57,429 nt of DNA from CAZAYY01 sp964489525 (lineage in GTDB: Bacteria > Chloroflexota > Anaerolineae > Anaerolineales > JABWBV01), in NCBI GenBank assembly GCA_964489525.1, contig CAZAYY010000025.1:1-57429 (forward strand), read 5' to 3'. The notes beneath the pieces were generated by a model that did not search any database, was not told where the DNA came from, and was given only the letters and a program-made list of their open reading frames with translations. The position numbers and the translations under genes were made by a program. Below, one piece after another: positions 22,456 to 31,412 of the stretch. Each line of letters starts with the position of its first letter. Position 1 is the stretch's first letter.

Positions 22456-23667
22456 TTATGCCAGGGCTTGGATGACCGTATCCAGGTCTTTGTCGCCGCG
22501 CCCGGAAAGGTTGACCAGGATAATGCTGTCTTTGGGCAGGGTGGGCGCGAGCTTGAGCACTTCGGCGATTGCATGCGCCGATTCAAGTGCCGGGATAATT
22601 CCTTCCAAGCGGCAGAGGATCTGAAATGCTTGCAGGGCTTCGGCGTCTGTGGCGGAGGTGTAATAGGCCCGTTCCAGGTCGCGCAGGCGGGCATGTTCCG
22701 GCCCCACGGCGGCGTAATCCAACCCGGCGCTGATGGAGTGGGTCAGGGCTATTTGGCCGTCGGCATCTTGCAATACATAGGTGTACGCCCCATGCAGTAC
22801 GCCAGGCCGCCCCATGGCAGGGTCGTTGAAGCGGGAAGCATGTTTGCCGCTCAGGACACCTTGGCCCCCGGCTTCGACCCCAATCAGGTCCACCTGTTCG
22901 TCGGGGATGAATTCATGGAAAATGCCAATGGCATTCGAGCCGCCGCCCACGCAGGCGACGATTTTATCGGGCAGGCGCTTTTCGAGGCCCAGGATTTGCT
23001 GGCGGGATTCCCGGCCGATGACGGATTGAAAATCGCGCACCATGGTCGGGTAGGGGTGCGGGCCGAGGGCGGAGCCAAGCAGATAGTAGGTGTTTTCAAC
23101 GTTGGTCACCCAATCGCGGATGGCTTCGTTGATGGCATCTTTGAGGGTTTTGGAGCCGCTTTCCACGCCGCGCACCTCGGCGCCCATCAGCCGCATCCGG
23201 AAGACATTGGGGGCCTGGCGGGCCATGTCCACCGTGCCCATATATACGATGCACTCCAGCCCCAGCAGAGCACAGGCGGTGGCGGTCGCTACGCCGTGCT
23301 GCCCGGCGCCGGTTTCGGCGATGATGCGCTTTTTACCCATGCGTTTGGCCAGCAGCGCCTGGCCCAGGGCGTTGTTGATTTTGTGTGCGCCGGAGTGGGC
23401 CAGGTCTTCCCGCTTGAGGTAGATTTTTGCGCCGCCGCAGTGTTCCGTCAGCCGGGCGGCAAAAGTGAGTGGGGTGGGGCGGCCTACATAGGTGGTTTGC
23501 AGATGGGCCAGTTCAGCTTGGAAGACCGGGTCCTGCTGGGCTTCCAGGTAGGCGCCTTCCAATTCTTCGAGGGCGGGCATGAGGGTTTCAGGGACAAACT
23601 GGCCGCCGTACGGGCCAAACTTGGCGGGCAGCGGGCTGTTTTCAACAAGGGGGCTGGGTGTGGTCAT
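22456..23667 (-). CDS. trpB: Tryptophan synthase beta chain (TrpB1 type)
   Basis: 403 residues. PLP enzyme that joins indole and serine. Schiff-base Lys is in the HSGAHKINNALGQALLA block; the Gly-rich phosphate site reads CVGGGSNAIG; the N-terminal FGPYGGQFVPETLMPAL is that of the ordinary TrpB1 partner of TrpA. ATG 23667 is preferred over TTG 23673 because AAGGAG stands eight bases upstream of the ATG. Placed between trpS and trpA. Confidence 0.97.
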   Translation of the reverse strand: MTTPSPLVENSPLPAKFGPYGGQFVPETLMPALEELEGAYLEAQQDPVFQAELAHLQTTYVGRPTPLTFAARLTEHCGGAKIYLKREDLAHSGAHKINNALGQALLAKRMGKKRIIAETGAGQHGVATATACALLGLECIVYMGTVDMARQAPNVFRMRLMGAEVRGVESGSKTLKDAINEAIRDWVTNVENTYYLLGSALGPHPYPTMVRDFQSVIGRESRQQILGLEKRLPDKIVACVGGGSNAIGIFHEFIPDEQVDLIGVEAGGQGVLSGKHASRFNDPAMGRPGVLHGAYTYVLQDADGQIALTHSISAGLDYAAVGPEHARLRDLERAYYTSATDAEALQAFQILCRLEGIIPALESAHAIAEVLKLAPTLPKDSIILVNLSGRGDKDLDTVIQALA

Positions 23668-23708
23668 GGGCAATTCTCCTTGGTAGGCTGGGCCGGGGCA
23701 GGCAGGTG

Positions 23709-24734
23709 TTATTTTTCGATGAGCAGTTTGCGGTCGTGGCGAACGCCCACAGCCTTGCGAACCTTGCGCATCAGTTTTGCGCCCACGTAGCGGGCCTGTT
23801 CAGCGGCAGACAGTAAAATGCCATCCAGGTGTTTGCGGTCTTTGAGCAGCTCGTTGTAGCGGGTGCGCTGCTCGCTGAAGGTGCGCTCCAGCAGTTCGTA
23901 GAGCTGCTGTTTGACTTCGCCATAGCCAAAGCCGCCGCGCAGGTAGGTTGCGCGCAGGCTGGCCACTTCTTCGGGTGTGCCGAAGTATTTAAAGACGTTA
24001 AACAGGTTGCACTCATCCGGGTTTTTGGGTTCTTCAGGCGGGCGTGAGTCGGTGACGATGCGGAACACGGTTTTGCGCAGTTCATTGGATGGGGCAAAAA
24101 TCGGGATGGTGTTGTTGTAACTTTTGCTCATTTTGCGGCCATCGGTGCCCGGGATGGTCATCACTTCGGCATGGATGATGCCTTCCGGGATGACAAAGAT
24201 TTCGCCATAGTTGTTGTTGAAGGCGGTGGCAATATCCCGGGTGATTTCGATGTGCTGTTTTTGGTCCAGGCCAACGGGCACTACATGGCTGCCGTAGAGC
24301 AGAATGTCGGCGGCCATCAACACCGGGTAGGTGTAAAGCCCGGCGTTTACCCCGGCGTCGGGGTCCTCTCCGGCTTCCACGTTTTTATCCACAGCTGCTT
24401 TGTAGGCATGGGCGCGGTTGAGCAGGCCTTTGGGGGTGAAGCAGGCCAAAATCCAGCTCAGTTCAAAAAGCTCTGGAATGTCGGACTGGCGGAAGAGCAG
24501 GGTTTTTTCAGGGTCGAGTCCCAGGGCGAGGTAGGTGGCGGCCACGTCGTAGGTCAGGTCGCGCATTTCTTTACCATCGCGCACGGTGGTCAGGCCATGG
24601 TAATCGGCGATGAAATACAGGGCTTTGTACGTTTTGGTCAGGTCGAGGGCCGGGCGAATCATCCCCAGGTAGTTCCCAATGTGTGGGGTTCCGGTGGGTT
24701 TGATGCCCGTGAGAGAAATTTTTTCTTCAGACAT
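23709..24734 (-). CDS. trpS: Tryptophanyl-tRNA synthetase inside the trp operon
   Basis: 341-residue class Ic synthetase. The ATP-binding HIGH motif appears as HIGN in PTGTPHIGNYLG, and the KMSKS loop is present as KMSKS. Length is normal. AAGGAG precedes the ATG. Its start overlaps the trpF stop by eight bases, so it is translated from the same T-box-controlled message as the biosynthetic genes. The cell therefore raises both tryptophan synthesis and tRNA charging when tRNA-Trp is uncharged. Confidence 0.97.
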   Translation of the reverse strand: MSEEKISLTGIKPTGTPHIGNYLGMIRPALDLTKTYKALYFIADYHGLTTVRDGKEMRDLTYDVAATYLALGLDPEKTLLFRQSDIPELFELSWILACFTPKGLLNRAHAYKAAVDKNVEAGEDPDAGVNAGLYTYPVLMAADILLYGSHVVPVGLDQKQHIEITRDIATAFNNNYGEIFVIPEGIIHAEVMTIPGTDGRKMSKSYNNTIPIFAPSNELRKTVFRIVTDSRPPEEPKNPDECNLFNVFKYFGTPEEVASLRATYLRGGFGYGEVKQQLYELLERTFSEQRTRYNELLKDRKHLDGILLSAAEQARYVGAKLMRKVRKAVGVRHDRKLLIEK

Positions 24735-25377
24735 GGTTGCTCCTTAAAGATTTTTTTGCTTGACTGATAAATTCGCGAATCAGTGCTGGGTCTTTGACAC
24801 CTGGGGCACGTTCAACGCCGGAAGCGACATCCACCCCCCAGGGTTGGACCCGGGCAATGGCTTCGCGCACGTTATTTGGGTTTAAACCACCGGCAAGCAG
24901 CAGCGGGTGGGCCTGGGCAAGCCGGGCGGCCAGCGTCCAATCTCCGGTCTGGCCGGTGCCGCCGTACTCGCCGGGGTGGAAAGCATCCAGCAAGAAGGCG
25001 GGCGGTTCGCTGCGCAGGGGCAGGGCGGCGGCGGTTTGCTCTGCACTGGCAAGGGAGGCGGGGCGGATGGCTTTGAAGGCTCGTTCACCCAGGGCGGCCA
25101 GCGTTGCAGTCGTTTCATCACCGGCAAGTTGGGCTGCATCAAGCCAGCAGGCGTGCAAGATGGCGGTGATTTCTGCCGGGGAACTGTTGACAAAAACGCC
25201 TACAGCTGTGGGGCGCATACCCTTGGCTTGCAAGGCATGCTGAATGGCTGTGCAGGCCGCGGGCTGGATATAGCGTTTGCTTTGCGGGTAAAAATTATAG
25301 CCAAGCATATCCGCCCCGGCTTCTACGGCGGCCAGGGCATCTTCCAGGGTTTTGATGCCGCAAATTTTGACCTTCAT
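24727..25377 (-). CDS. trpF: Phosphoribosylanthranilate isomerase
   Basis: 216 residues. Third step of tryptophan synthesis (Amadori rearrangement). N-terminal MKVKICGIKTLEDA carries the catalytic Cys, and the Asp of LLDAFHPGEYGGTG is the usual acid; the phosphate loop (LAGGLNPNN, then VDVASGVE) is intact. ATGA overlap with trpC upstream and an eight-base overlap with trpS downstream. Confidence 0.96.
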   Translation of the reverse strand: MKVKICGIKTLEDALAAVEAGADMLGYNFYPQSKRYIQPAACTAIQHALQAKGMRPTAVGVFVNSSPAEITAILHACWLDAAQLAGDETTATLAALGERAFKAIRPASLASAEQTAAALPLRSEPPAFLLDAFHPGEYGGTGQTGDWTLAARLAQAHPLLLAGGLNPNNVREAIARVQPWGVDVASGVERAPGVKDPALIREFISQAKKSLRSNHV

Positions 25378-26198
25378 GCGCCCTCCTGCAGGGTTTGGCC
25401 AGCAAATAGGCGCACCTTTTCGCCCCGGTTAGGGGCGGTGACCAGCGCTTCGCCCACCAGGATGGCACTCACCCCGGCTTCGGCCAGCCGGTCAATATCG
25501 GCCCGGCTGTGGATGCCGCTTTCGGCCACGCAGGGAATGCCCGCCGGGATGTGGGGCAGCAGCGCCAGTGTGGTTTCCAGCGTAACCTTGAAAGTGTGCA
25601 GGTCGCGGTTGTTCACCCCAATGATCTGCGCACCGCAGTCCAGGGCTTTGTCGAGTTCGGCGCGGGTGTGTACCTCTACCAGGGCAGCCAGGCCAAGTGC
25701 ATGGGCTTCTGCCGCCAGGTTTCTTAAATCTGCTTCAGGCAGCATGGCGGCAATCAGCAGTGCCGCGCTGGCCCCGGCGGCGCGGGCTTCCAGAAGCTGG
25801 TAGCGGTCGAAAATAAAATCTTTGCGCAGCAGCGGGAGGGTTTTAGGCAGTTCCCCGGCTTGCATGGCGCAGGCAATGGTTTGGAGGTGTTCCAGGCTGC
25901 CGCCGAAGAAGTGTTCGTCGGTCAAAACCGAGATGGCCGCCGCGCCGTTGGCGGCATACACTCTGGCCAGTTCGAGCGGCGCAAAATCCGGGCAGAGCAA
26001 GCCCTTGCTGGGAGAGCGCTGTTTTACCTCGGCAATCAAGCGCGGGGCGGGGCGCTGAAAATCCAAAAGCGCAGCCAGGAAGCCTGGCGGGGTGGGTGCA
26101 GCCAATGCTTGCAATTCCAGGCGGCTTTCAGGGAGCCGCGCTTTTGCAGCGGCGACTTCCTGGCGTTTGTGGGCGAAAATCTCGTTCAGGATGCTCAT
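25374..26198 (-). CDS. trpC: Indole-3-glycerol phosphate synthase
   Basis: 274 residues, monofunctional. Closes the indole ring. Catalytic Lys residues are in LIAEVKQRSPSKG and LLRKDFIFDRYQ; Glu in LVEVHTRAEL; Asn-Asn in GVNNRDLHTF; terminal VAESGIHSRADI and ILVGEALV. Nine bases behind trpD; start ATG has only a weak ribosome site, consistent with coupling to trpD. Confidence 0.97.
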   Translation of the reverse strand: MSILNEIFAHKRQEVAAAKARLPESRLELQALAAPTPPGFLAALLDFQRPAPRLIAEVKQRSPSKGLLCPDFAPLELARVYAANGAAAISVLTDEHFFGGSLEHLQTIACAMQAGELPKTLPLLRKDFIFDRYQLLEARAAGASAALLIAAMLPEADLRNLAAEAHALGLAALVEVHTRAELDKALDCGAQIIGVNNRDLHTFKVTLETTLALLPHIPAGIPCVAESGIHSRADIDRLAEAGVSAILVGEALVTAPNRGEKVRLFAGQTLQEGA

Positions 26199-26207
26199 GG
26201 CTTTCCG

Positions 26208-27239
26208 TTAGTTGGCCTGGGCCGCCAGGCGGGTGCTGAGTGCGACCAGGCCATCCATTTTTTCCAGGGCAGCGCCGCTGTGCAGCGCCTCTTCAGCCTG
26301 TACCAGGGCGGTCTTAAAGTCGCCGTTTCCGGCTGCCAGGGCAGCAGCGGCGTTAAGCAGCACGACATCGCGCAGAGGGGAGTGGATTTTGCCGCCAAGT
26401 AAGGCGCGCATGATGGCAGCGTTTTCCGCCGGGCCGCCGCCGGCAAGGTCTTGTTGGCTGGCCGGGCGCAGGCCAAGCTCGGCAGCGTCCAACGTTGTGG
26501 TGTGGACCTGGCCGTCTTGCAGGTGGCTGATGGTGTTGGGGCCGCTGGTGGTCAGTTCGTCCAACCCGCCTGCACCGTGGACCACATAGGCTGCTTTGCC
26601 GCCGAGCCTGCCTACCACTTCGGCCAGGACATGGGTCAGGTCGGGCGAGAACACCCCAATTAATTGGTGCGTGGCCCCAGCGGGGTTGGTCAACGGGCCG
26701 AGGACGTTGAAAATTGTGCGCTGGGCCAGTTCGCGGCGCGGGCCGATGGCGTGGCGCATGGCCGGGTGAAACTTGGGGGCAAACATGAAGCCAATTCCAA
26801 CTTCATCAATGCATTGTGCAACCTGTTCCGGGGCCAGTTCCAGGCTGACCCCCAGTTCGGCCAGCACATCGGCGCTGCCGCACTGCGAAGAGGCCGCCCG
26901 GTTGCCGTGCTTGGCCACCTTGCGACCAGCCCCGGCAATGATGAACGAGGCCGCGGTAGAGATGTTGAATGAATGGGCGCCATCTCCCCCGGTCCCGGCA
27001 GTGTCTATCAATCCTTCTTCTCCGGCGGAGGCATGTACCCGGTTAACCACAGCCCGCATGGCGGCGGCGCTCCCGGCGATTTCTTCCACTGTTTCGCCTT
27101 TCATCCGCAGCCCCACCAGGTAGCCGCCAACCTGGGCCTGGGTGGCTTCGCCGTGCATGATGATGCGCATGGCTTCTTCGGCCTCGCGCTCGGTCAGGTT
27201 TTGCCTTTGAATCACTTTCGCAATATAGGGTTTAAGCAT
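26208..27239 (-). CDS. trpD: Anthranilate phosphoribosyltransferase
   Basis: 343 residues. Transfers phosphoribose to anthranilate. The PRPP loop DTAGTGGDGAHSFNIST and KHGNRAASSQCGSADVL are complete, and the C-terminal acidic pair region (DGQVHTTTLDAAELGL) is present. GGAGG ribosome site before the ATG. One base separates it from the trpG stop; not fused to trpG as in some species. Confidence 0.97.
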   Translation of the reverse strand: MLKPYIAKVIQRQNLTEREAEEAMRIIMHGEATQAQVGGYLVGLRMKGETVEEIAGSAAAMRAVVNRVHASAGEEGLIDTAGTGGDGAHSFNISTAASFIIAGAGRKVAKHGNRAASSQCGSADVLAELGVSLELAPEQVAQCIDEVGIGFMFAPKFHPAMRHAIGPRRELAQRTIFNVLGPLTNPAGATHQLIGVFSPDLTHVLAEVVGRLGGKAAYVVHGAGGLDELTTSGPNTISHLQDGQVHTTTLDAAELGLRPASQQDLAGGGPAENAAIMRALLGGKIHSPLRDVVLLNAAAALAAGNGDFKTALVQAEEALHSGAALEKMDGLVALSTRLAAQAN

Positions 27240-27240
27240 G

Positions 27241-27822
27241 CTAAACCTCCCTTAAGTTGGGTTTTACGCTCAAGAAATTCTTCAAAATTAACTTGCCTGA
27301 GGGGGTCAGAATGGATTCGGGGTGGAACTGGACACCGTACACCGGGTAGGTTTTATGTTTCAGTCCCATCACTTCCCCTTCTTTGGTGAAGGCGGTGATG
27401 GTCAATCCATCCGGTACGGGTTCTTCGACAATCAGGGAGTGGTAGCGATTGGCTTCAAACGGGCTGGGGATGCCTGTAAACAATGGATCTCCATAATGGT
27501 ATACCGGCGAGACTTTGCCGTGCATCAGCCGGCCAGCCCGCACCACCCGCCCGTCGTATACTTCGCCAATACATTGGTGTCCCAGGCAAACCCCCAGCAA
27601 AGGGATTTTTGGCCCCAACTGGCGGATAACTTCTTTGGAAATCCCGGCATCGCTTGGGTCGCCTGGGCCGGGGGAGATGACGATTTGGGCAGGCTGCATG
27701 GCTTCGATATCGGCCACGCTGGCTGCATCATTGCGAACCACACGCACCTCAGCCCCCAATTCGCCCAGGTACTGGACCAGGTTGTAGGTAAATGAATCGT
27801 AGTTATCAATCACCAGGATCAT
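27241..27822 (-). CDS. trpG: Anthranilate synthase glutamine amidotransferase component
   Basis: 193 residues, class I glutamine amidotransferase. Nucleophile Cys in GVCLGHQCIGE, catalytic His-Pro-Glu in FHPESILTPSG. It supplies ammonia to TrpE and could also serve para-aminobenzoate synthesis. AGGAG before the ATG; 39 bases after trpE. Confidence 0.96.
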   Translation of the reverse strand: MILVIDNYDSFTYNLVQYLGELGAEVRVVRNDAASVADIEAMQPAQIVISPGPGDPSDAGISKEVIRQLGPKIPLLGVCLGHQCIGEVYDGRVVRAGRLMHGKVSPVYHYGDPLFTGIPSPFEANRYHSLIVEEPVPDGLTITAFTKEGEVMGLKHKTYPVYGVQFHPESILTPSGKLILKNFLSVKPNLREV

Positions 27823-27861
27823 GGTTTTTTTCTCCTTTTGTGTGTTGAGGCAGGGTATGGT

Positions 27862-29343
27862 TCAGTGGCCGCCGGCCATCTGGACGGCCACGGCCAGGGC
27901 GCGGGCTTTGTTGAGCGTTTCCTGGTATTCTTTTTCAGGTTCAGAATCTGCCACAATGCCTGCCCCGGCCTGGATGCTGACCGTGCGGCCGCGCATGACC
28001 AGGGTGCGCAGGGCGATGCAGGTATCCAGCGACCCATCGTATGAAAAATAACCCACAGCGCCAGCATAAGGCCCGCGCGGGTCGGGTTCCAGGGCGTTGA
28101 TGATCTGCATTGCCCGGATTTTTGGCGCGCCGCTCACAGTTCCGGCAGGAAAGGTGGCTGCAAGCAGGTCAAAAGCATCAAATTCCGGGCGCAGCCTGCC
28201 TTCGGCATGGGAGACAATGTGCATCACATGCGAATAGCGCTCTACGATAAACTGTTCGGGAACCCGCACCGTGCCATATTCACATACCCGCCCCAGGTCG
28301 TTGCGGGCCAGGTCAATCAGCATGACATGCTCGGCGCGCTCTTTGGGGTCGGCCAGCAGTTCTTTTTCCAGGGCCTGGTCTTCACTGGGGGTTTTGCCGC
28401 GCGGCCGGGTTCCGGCAATCGGGCGAATAGCGGCGATACCATTTTCCAGGCGGACGTGCATTTCAGGGGAGGCGCCAATCAGGTGCAGCGGCTCTGGCCC
28501 GGCCAGGTGTTGGAAGTCAAAGTAAAACATGTAGGGGGATGGGTTCAGGCGGCGTAAGGAGCGGTAAATACTGAAGGGGGATGCATCGGTTTCTTGCTCC
28601 AGGCGTTGGGAAAGCACTACCTGGAAGATATCACCGGCGGCGATGTGTTCCCTGGCGGTTTCCACTGCCTTGACAAACTGTTCGCGAGAGATGTTGGAGC
28701 GGAGAGGTTCAGGGGTGGACTGCGTATAGGCGGGTGCTCCCCCCAACTGCAGTGGGGTTCGAATCAGGGCTTCAATTTCATCCAGCCGGGTTTGGGCTTC
28801 TGCCCTGGCGGCTTCTTCGCTGGTTTCCACGGGGACGCTGGCAATCAGCACCAGGTTGCCAAAAGCATGATCGAAGGCCACCAGCGTGTCGGCTTGCAGC
28901 AGAATGGCATCGGGAAGGCTGGGGTGGGGTTTGAGCGGCAGGCTGTTTTCAAAGAAACGCATGGTTTCGTAGCTAAAGTAGCCCACCAACCCGCCTGCAA
29001 AGCGGGGGAGTTCGGGGTGGGGGTCCAGGGCATAGCGTTTTAATTCCGTGCGCAGGGCATCCACCGGGGACATGGTTTCGGGGATCTCTACCAGAACCGG
29101 GGCACTGGTTCCCTGGTAGATTTGCAGCGACCGGCCGTGCAGCACAAACGCCCGGCGGGGGTGCACACCAATAAAAGAATAGCGCGCCAGCCTTTCTCCT
29201 CCTGAAACGCTTTCTAGCATAAACGAAGGGCCGTGTCCAGCCAGGCGCAGGTAAACCGATACGGGAGTATCCAGGTCGGCTGGCAGTGTGCGGGTGAGCG
29301 TCAGCAGCCGGATAGGGGGATGAGGATTGTTTTGTGCGTGCAT
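27862..29343 (-). CDS. trpE: Anthranilate synthase component I
   Basis: 493 residues. Makes anthranilate from chorismate with TrpG. The feedback-tryptophan pocket motif FMLESVSGGERLARYSF is present, so the enzyme is probably inhibited by Trp. The C-terminal chorismate-binding half has GTRPRGKTPSED, HVMLIDLARNDLGRV and TFPAGTVSGAPKIRAM. I chose the ATG at 29341-29343: a GGAG site lies seven bases upstream and everything further upstream in this frame is T-box RNA. First gene of the operon. Confidence 0.96.
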   Translation of the reverse strand: MHAQNNPHPPIRLLTLTRTLPADLDTPVSVYLRLAGHGPSFMLESVSGGERLARYSFIGVHPRRAFVLHGRSLQIYQGTSAPVLVEIPETMSPVDALRTELKRYALDPHPELPRFAGGLVGYFSYETMRFFENSLPLKPHPSLPDAILLQADTLVAFDHAFGNLVLIASVPVETSEEAARAEAQTRLDEIEALIRTPLQLGGAPAYTQSTPEPLRSNISREQFVKAVETAREHIAAGDIFQVVLSQRLEQETDASPFSIYRSLRRLNPSPYMFYFDFQHLAGPEPLHLIGASPEMHVRLENGIAAIRPIAGTRPRGKTPSEDQALEKELLADPKERAEHVMLIDLARNDLGRVCEYGTVRVPEQFIVERYSHVMHIVSHAEGRLRPEFDAFDLLAATFPAGTVSGAPKIRAMQIINALEPDPRGPYAGAVGYFSYDGSLDTCIALRTLVMRGRTVSIQAGAGIVADSEPEKEYQETLNKARALAVAVQMAGGH

Positions 29344-29365
29344 GGCAGTCTCCAGTGTGCAAATT

Positions 29366-29735
29366 AAAAAGCCCGCCTTGTCCCGACAGGGACGAGAGCG
29401 GGCTCTCGCGGTGCCACCCTGGTTAGGCTGCTTATTAAACAAAATTTCCCACGGTGTTGCGGGAAAAGCGGAAAAGCCAGCCTCACTTTGAGGGTACTCA
29501 GGCGCATGGTGAATGGGCCTTGCATACCCTTGCCCGGTAACGGGGGCAACCCGGCGCAGGCTACTGGGTGCACCTGGTTTTTGCCTTGTGCGTTCTGTTC
29601 GCCTTGCAGCTCGGAGGTCCATTCGCCGCTATCGTTTGGTTGGGGCTTCCACCAGGCTGGCTGCCTGCCCCATTCTCTGGCCCATCGTTTTAGCGGGTAC
29701 TCGTCCTCGTCAGTGCTTTTGACTGTGTTCGATTG
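29366..29735 (-). promoter_or_regulatory. Tryptophan T-box riboswitch (transcriptional) leading the trp operon
   Basis: Minus strand, about 370 bases. The 14-base T-box AGGGTGGCACCGCG (29407-29420) matches consensus. Stem I has the GA-rich motif (GACGAGGACGAGTA), the CCAGAGAATGGGG distal motif and TGGTGGAAGCC. The specifier loop reads GAA-TGG-ACCTCCGAG, with codon UGG (Trp) at 29619-29621. A terminator (29366-29404; AGCCCGC and GCGGGCT arms with T5) follows and can be replaced by the antiterminator that uses the T-box. Uncharged tRNA-Trp should permit read-through into trpE. Confidence 0.95.
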
Positions 29736-29741
29736 GCTTCA

Positions 29742-29770
29742 GTTATACCTGGGACGTGCAGGATTGTCAA
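29742..29770 (-). promoter_or_regulatory. Promoter of the trp operon
   Basis: Minus strand TTGACA (29765-29770), spacer exactly 17, TATAAC (29742-29747). Transcription should begin near 29735, right before Stem I of the T-box. Confidence 0.85.
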
Positions 29771-29801
29771 GAGTGAAAGCAGCGCCCCACCCCCTACATC
29801 C

Positions 29802-29850
29802 CCCGCCCCGGCCGGGGCGGGGGACTTTAAGAAGATATAGGGTTAGCGCA
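29802..29850. repeat. 49-base intergenic repeat, copy A
   Basis: Begins with the palindrome CCCGCCCCGGCCGGGGCGGG, continues GGACTTTAAGAAGATATAGG and ends GTTAGCGCA. Copy B at 29974-30022 differs at two positions. Copy A is followed by a further inverted arm (TGCGCTAACCCC, to about 29878), so it can form a second long hairpin. Confidence 0.75.
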
Positions 29851-29973
29851 GCCAGGCTTCGCCGTCTGCGCTAACCCCGAACCCGGGCTTTAAGAAAGGC
29901 CTGGGAGCCTCTGCCCTGGCCCTGGATTGATGAACAGCCTGGCAAGATTGGGGAAGCCCGACCCCCGAAATAT

Positions 29974-30022
29974 CCCGCCCCGGCTGGGGCGGGGGACTTT
30001 AAGAAGATATGGGGTTAGCGCA
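29974..30022. repeat. 49-base intergenic repeat, copy B
   Basis: Same 49 positions as copy A with two substitutions (GCTG for GCCG, TATGG for TATAG), in the same orientation 172 bases downstream. It lacks the inverted arm that follows copy A. The stretch between and around the copies (29771-30069) has no gene. Confidence 0.75.
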
Positions 30023-30069
30023 CTGCGGAAGCTGTGGGTCAGAAGTTTTGGGGTAAGTGGAGCGGTTCT

Positions 30070-31074
30070 TTACCTTGATCGGGTCAAAGATTCGGCGATT
30101 TCGGCGAGGGCCTGCGAATAGTTGATTACAGGGGAATAACCCAACACCGCACGGGTTTTGTCCAGTGGAAACTGGGTTGGGAAGCCCACCAGGTTGAAGG
30201 CTTCGTAGGTCAGGGGTGGGCGGCCCGGAAGCCGCAAGCCCCGCCAGGTCGTTTCTACTGCACGGGAAAGCGGTCCCGCGAGGCCGCGCCGGATGGCACG
30301 GGGTTGGGGTGCCCCTGCCAGGCGGGCCAGGTCTCCAAAGTAGGTTTTCCAGGTGATGCCTTCGCCATCTGCGGCGTTGAACGCCTGGCCGACCGCGCCG
30401 GGCGTGGCAGAAGCCTGGATGAAAATTTCCACCAGGTTGCGTACATGGCACAGCCCGGCGTCAAAATCTCCGCCGCCAATCAGCGAAGGTGTCCCCCGGC
30501 GCAGTTCGGCCACCACCCCTTCCAGCCAAAGGCGGCTGCCCAAACCATAGACATTGCCAGGGCGCACAATGACCACCTGCAGGTTGTTTTCCCGTTCAAG
30601 TTCTCGGGCAAGCCGTTCCTGGGCCTGTTTGCTGCGGCCATATAAGCCTGCTGGCTGCCCAAAAGGCAGGTCTTCGGTGAGAACAGAATCCTGGATGCGT
30701 TCTCCATAGACGGTAATGCTGGATGCCAGTACCACCTTTGCGCCGGCGGTGGCGGCCGCACCCAGCACGTTGCGGGTGCCCTGCACCGTGACGGCATCGA
30801 AAAGAGCCGCAGGTGCTTCATCCCCGACCACAGCCGCGAGGTGGAATACGGTTTGAATTCCCTGCATGGCCCGGGCGACCGATTCTCGGTCGCGCACATC
30901 GCCGCGCGCAATTTCCACCGCCTCCTGCCAGGGGTTTCGGACAGTTTCCCCCGGGAGTGCCAGCACCCGAACCGCCCACCCTTTTTGCAGCAAACGGGCC
31001 ACCAGGTAGTCGCCAATAAAACCGGTTGCTCCGGTTACCAAAACCGGGTTTTGATTTGCCGTGAATACGCTCAT
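30070..31074 (-). CDS. NAD-dependent epimerase/dehydratase (extended SDR)
   Basis: 334 residues. N-terminal NAD loop VLVTGATGFIGDYLVARLL, catalytic Ser in ASSITVYGE and YxxxK as Tyr-Gly-Arg-Ser-Lys (LYGRSKQAQERL). Looks like the 3-beta-hydroxysteroid/dihydroflavonol reductase-type branch of nucleoside- or lipid-modifying SDRs. ATG 31072-31074 is chosen: GGAG stands seven bases upstream and a TATAAT -10 box lies at 31102-31107, inside the alternative longer reading frame. Substrate unknown; no sugar genes nearby. Confidence 0.85.
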   Translation of the reverse strand: MSVFTANQNPVLVTGATGFIGDYLVARLLQKGWAVRVLALPGETVRNPWQEAVEIARGDVRDRESVARAMQGIQTVFHLAAVVGDEAPAALFDAVTVQGTRNVLGAAATAGAKVVLASSITVYGERIQDSVLTEDLPFGQPAGLYGRSKQAQERLARELERENNLQVVIVRPGNVYGLGSRLWLEGVVAELRRGTPSLIGGGDFDAGLCHVRNLVEIFIQASATPGAVGQAFNAADGEGITWKTYFGDLARLAGAPQPRAIRRGLAGPLSRAVETTWRGLRLPGRPPLTYEAFNLVGFPTQFPLDKTRAVLGYSPVINYSQALAEIAESLTRSR

Positions 31075-31101
31075 TTTTTGCTCCGAGGGGATTTTTGAGG
31101 G

Positions 31102-31107
31102 ATTATA
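31102..31107 (-). promoter_or_regulatory. -10 element for the epimerase gene
   Basis: Minus-strand TATAAT 28 bases before the chosen start at 31074. It excludes the longer N-terminus. Confidence 0.55.
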
Positions 31108-31228
31108 CTCCAGGCCACGAAGGTTGCCATGCATCAAAGATTCAATATCAACCCAATGGGGCACAGTGACGGGGTGCGCGCAAATGTTGTTAACATTTGC
31201 GGTTTTCACTTTCCAACCCCACCCCCAA

Positions 31229-31253
31229 CCCCGCCCCAGGCTTTGGGGCGGGG
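31229..31253. repeat. G/C palindrome CCCCGCCCC...GGGGCGGGG
   Basis: Nine-base arms (31229-31237 and 31245-31253) around AGGCTTT. The same arms occur in the TAACTGCTCA elements (5525, 49250) and in the 49-base repeats (29802, 29974). The remainder of 31075-31412 holds no gene except the epimerase promoter. Confidence 0.6.
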
Positions 31254-31412
31254 AGTAGAAAAGGGATGGAGAATGGATGCAGTAACAACAATTGCGTGCT
31301 CCTCAGTGACGATTGAACACTTCTACCCAACCAGATTTGCGGTATAGTTAACCCAACTTGCACATCCGATTTAAAAACCCCGGTTCAACATTGAGAAACC
31401 CCGAGGTAGGTT

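Noticed and set aside
22393..23790. 465-codon plus-strand frame opposite trpB and trpA
   Set aside because: It mirrors the codon pattern of trpB; no family resemblance, no ribosome site.
29344..29622. A long N-terminal extension of TrpE in the same frame
   Set aside because: The sequence is the T-box RNA (T-box, terminator, specifier loop); the ribosome site and family length place the start at 29343.
30070..31209. Epimerase start at 31209
   Set aside because: A TATAAT box and a better ribosome site fall inside the extension; the SDR fold begins right after 31074.
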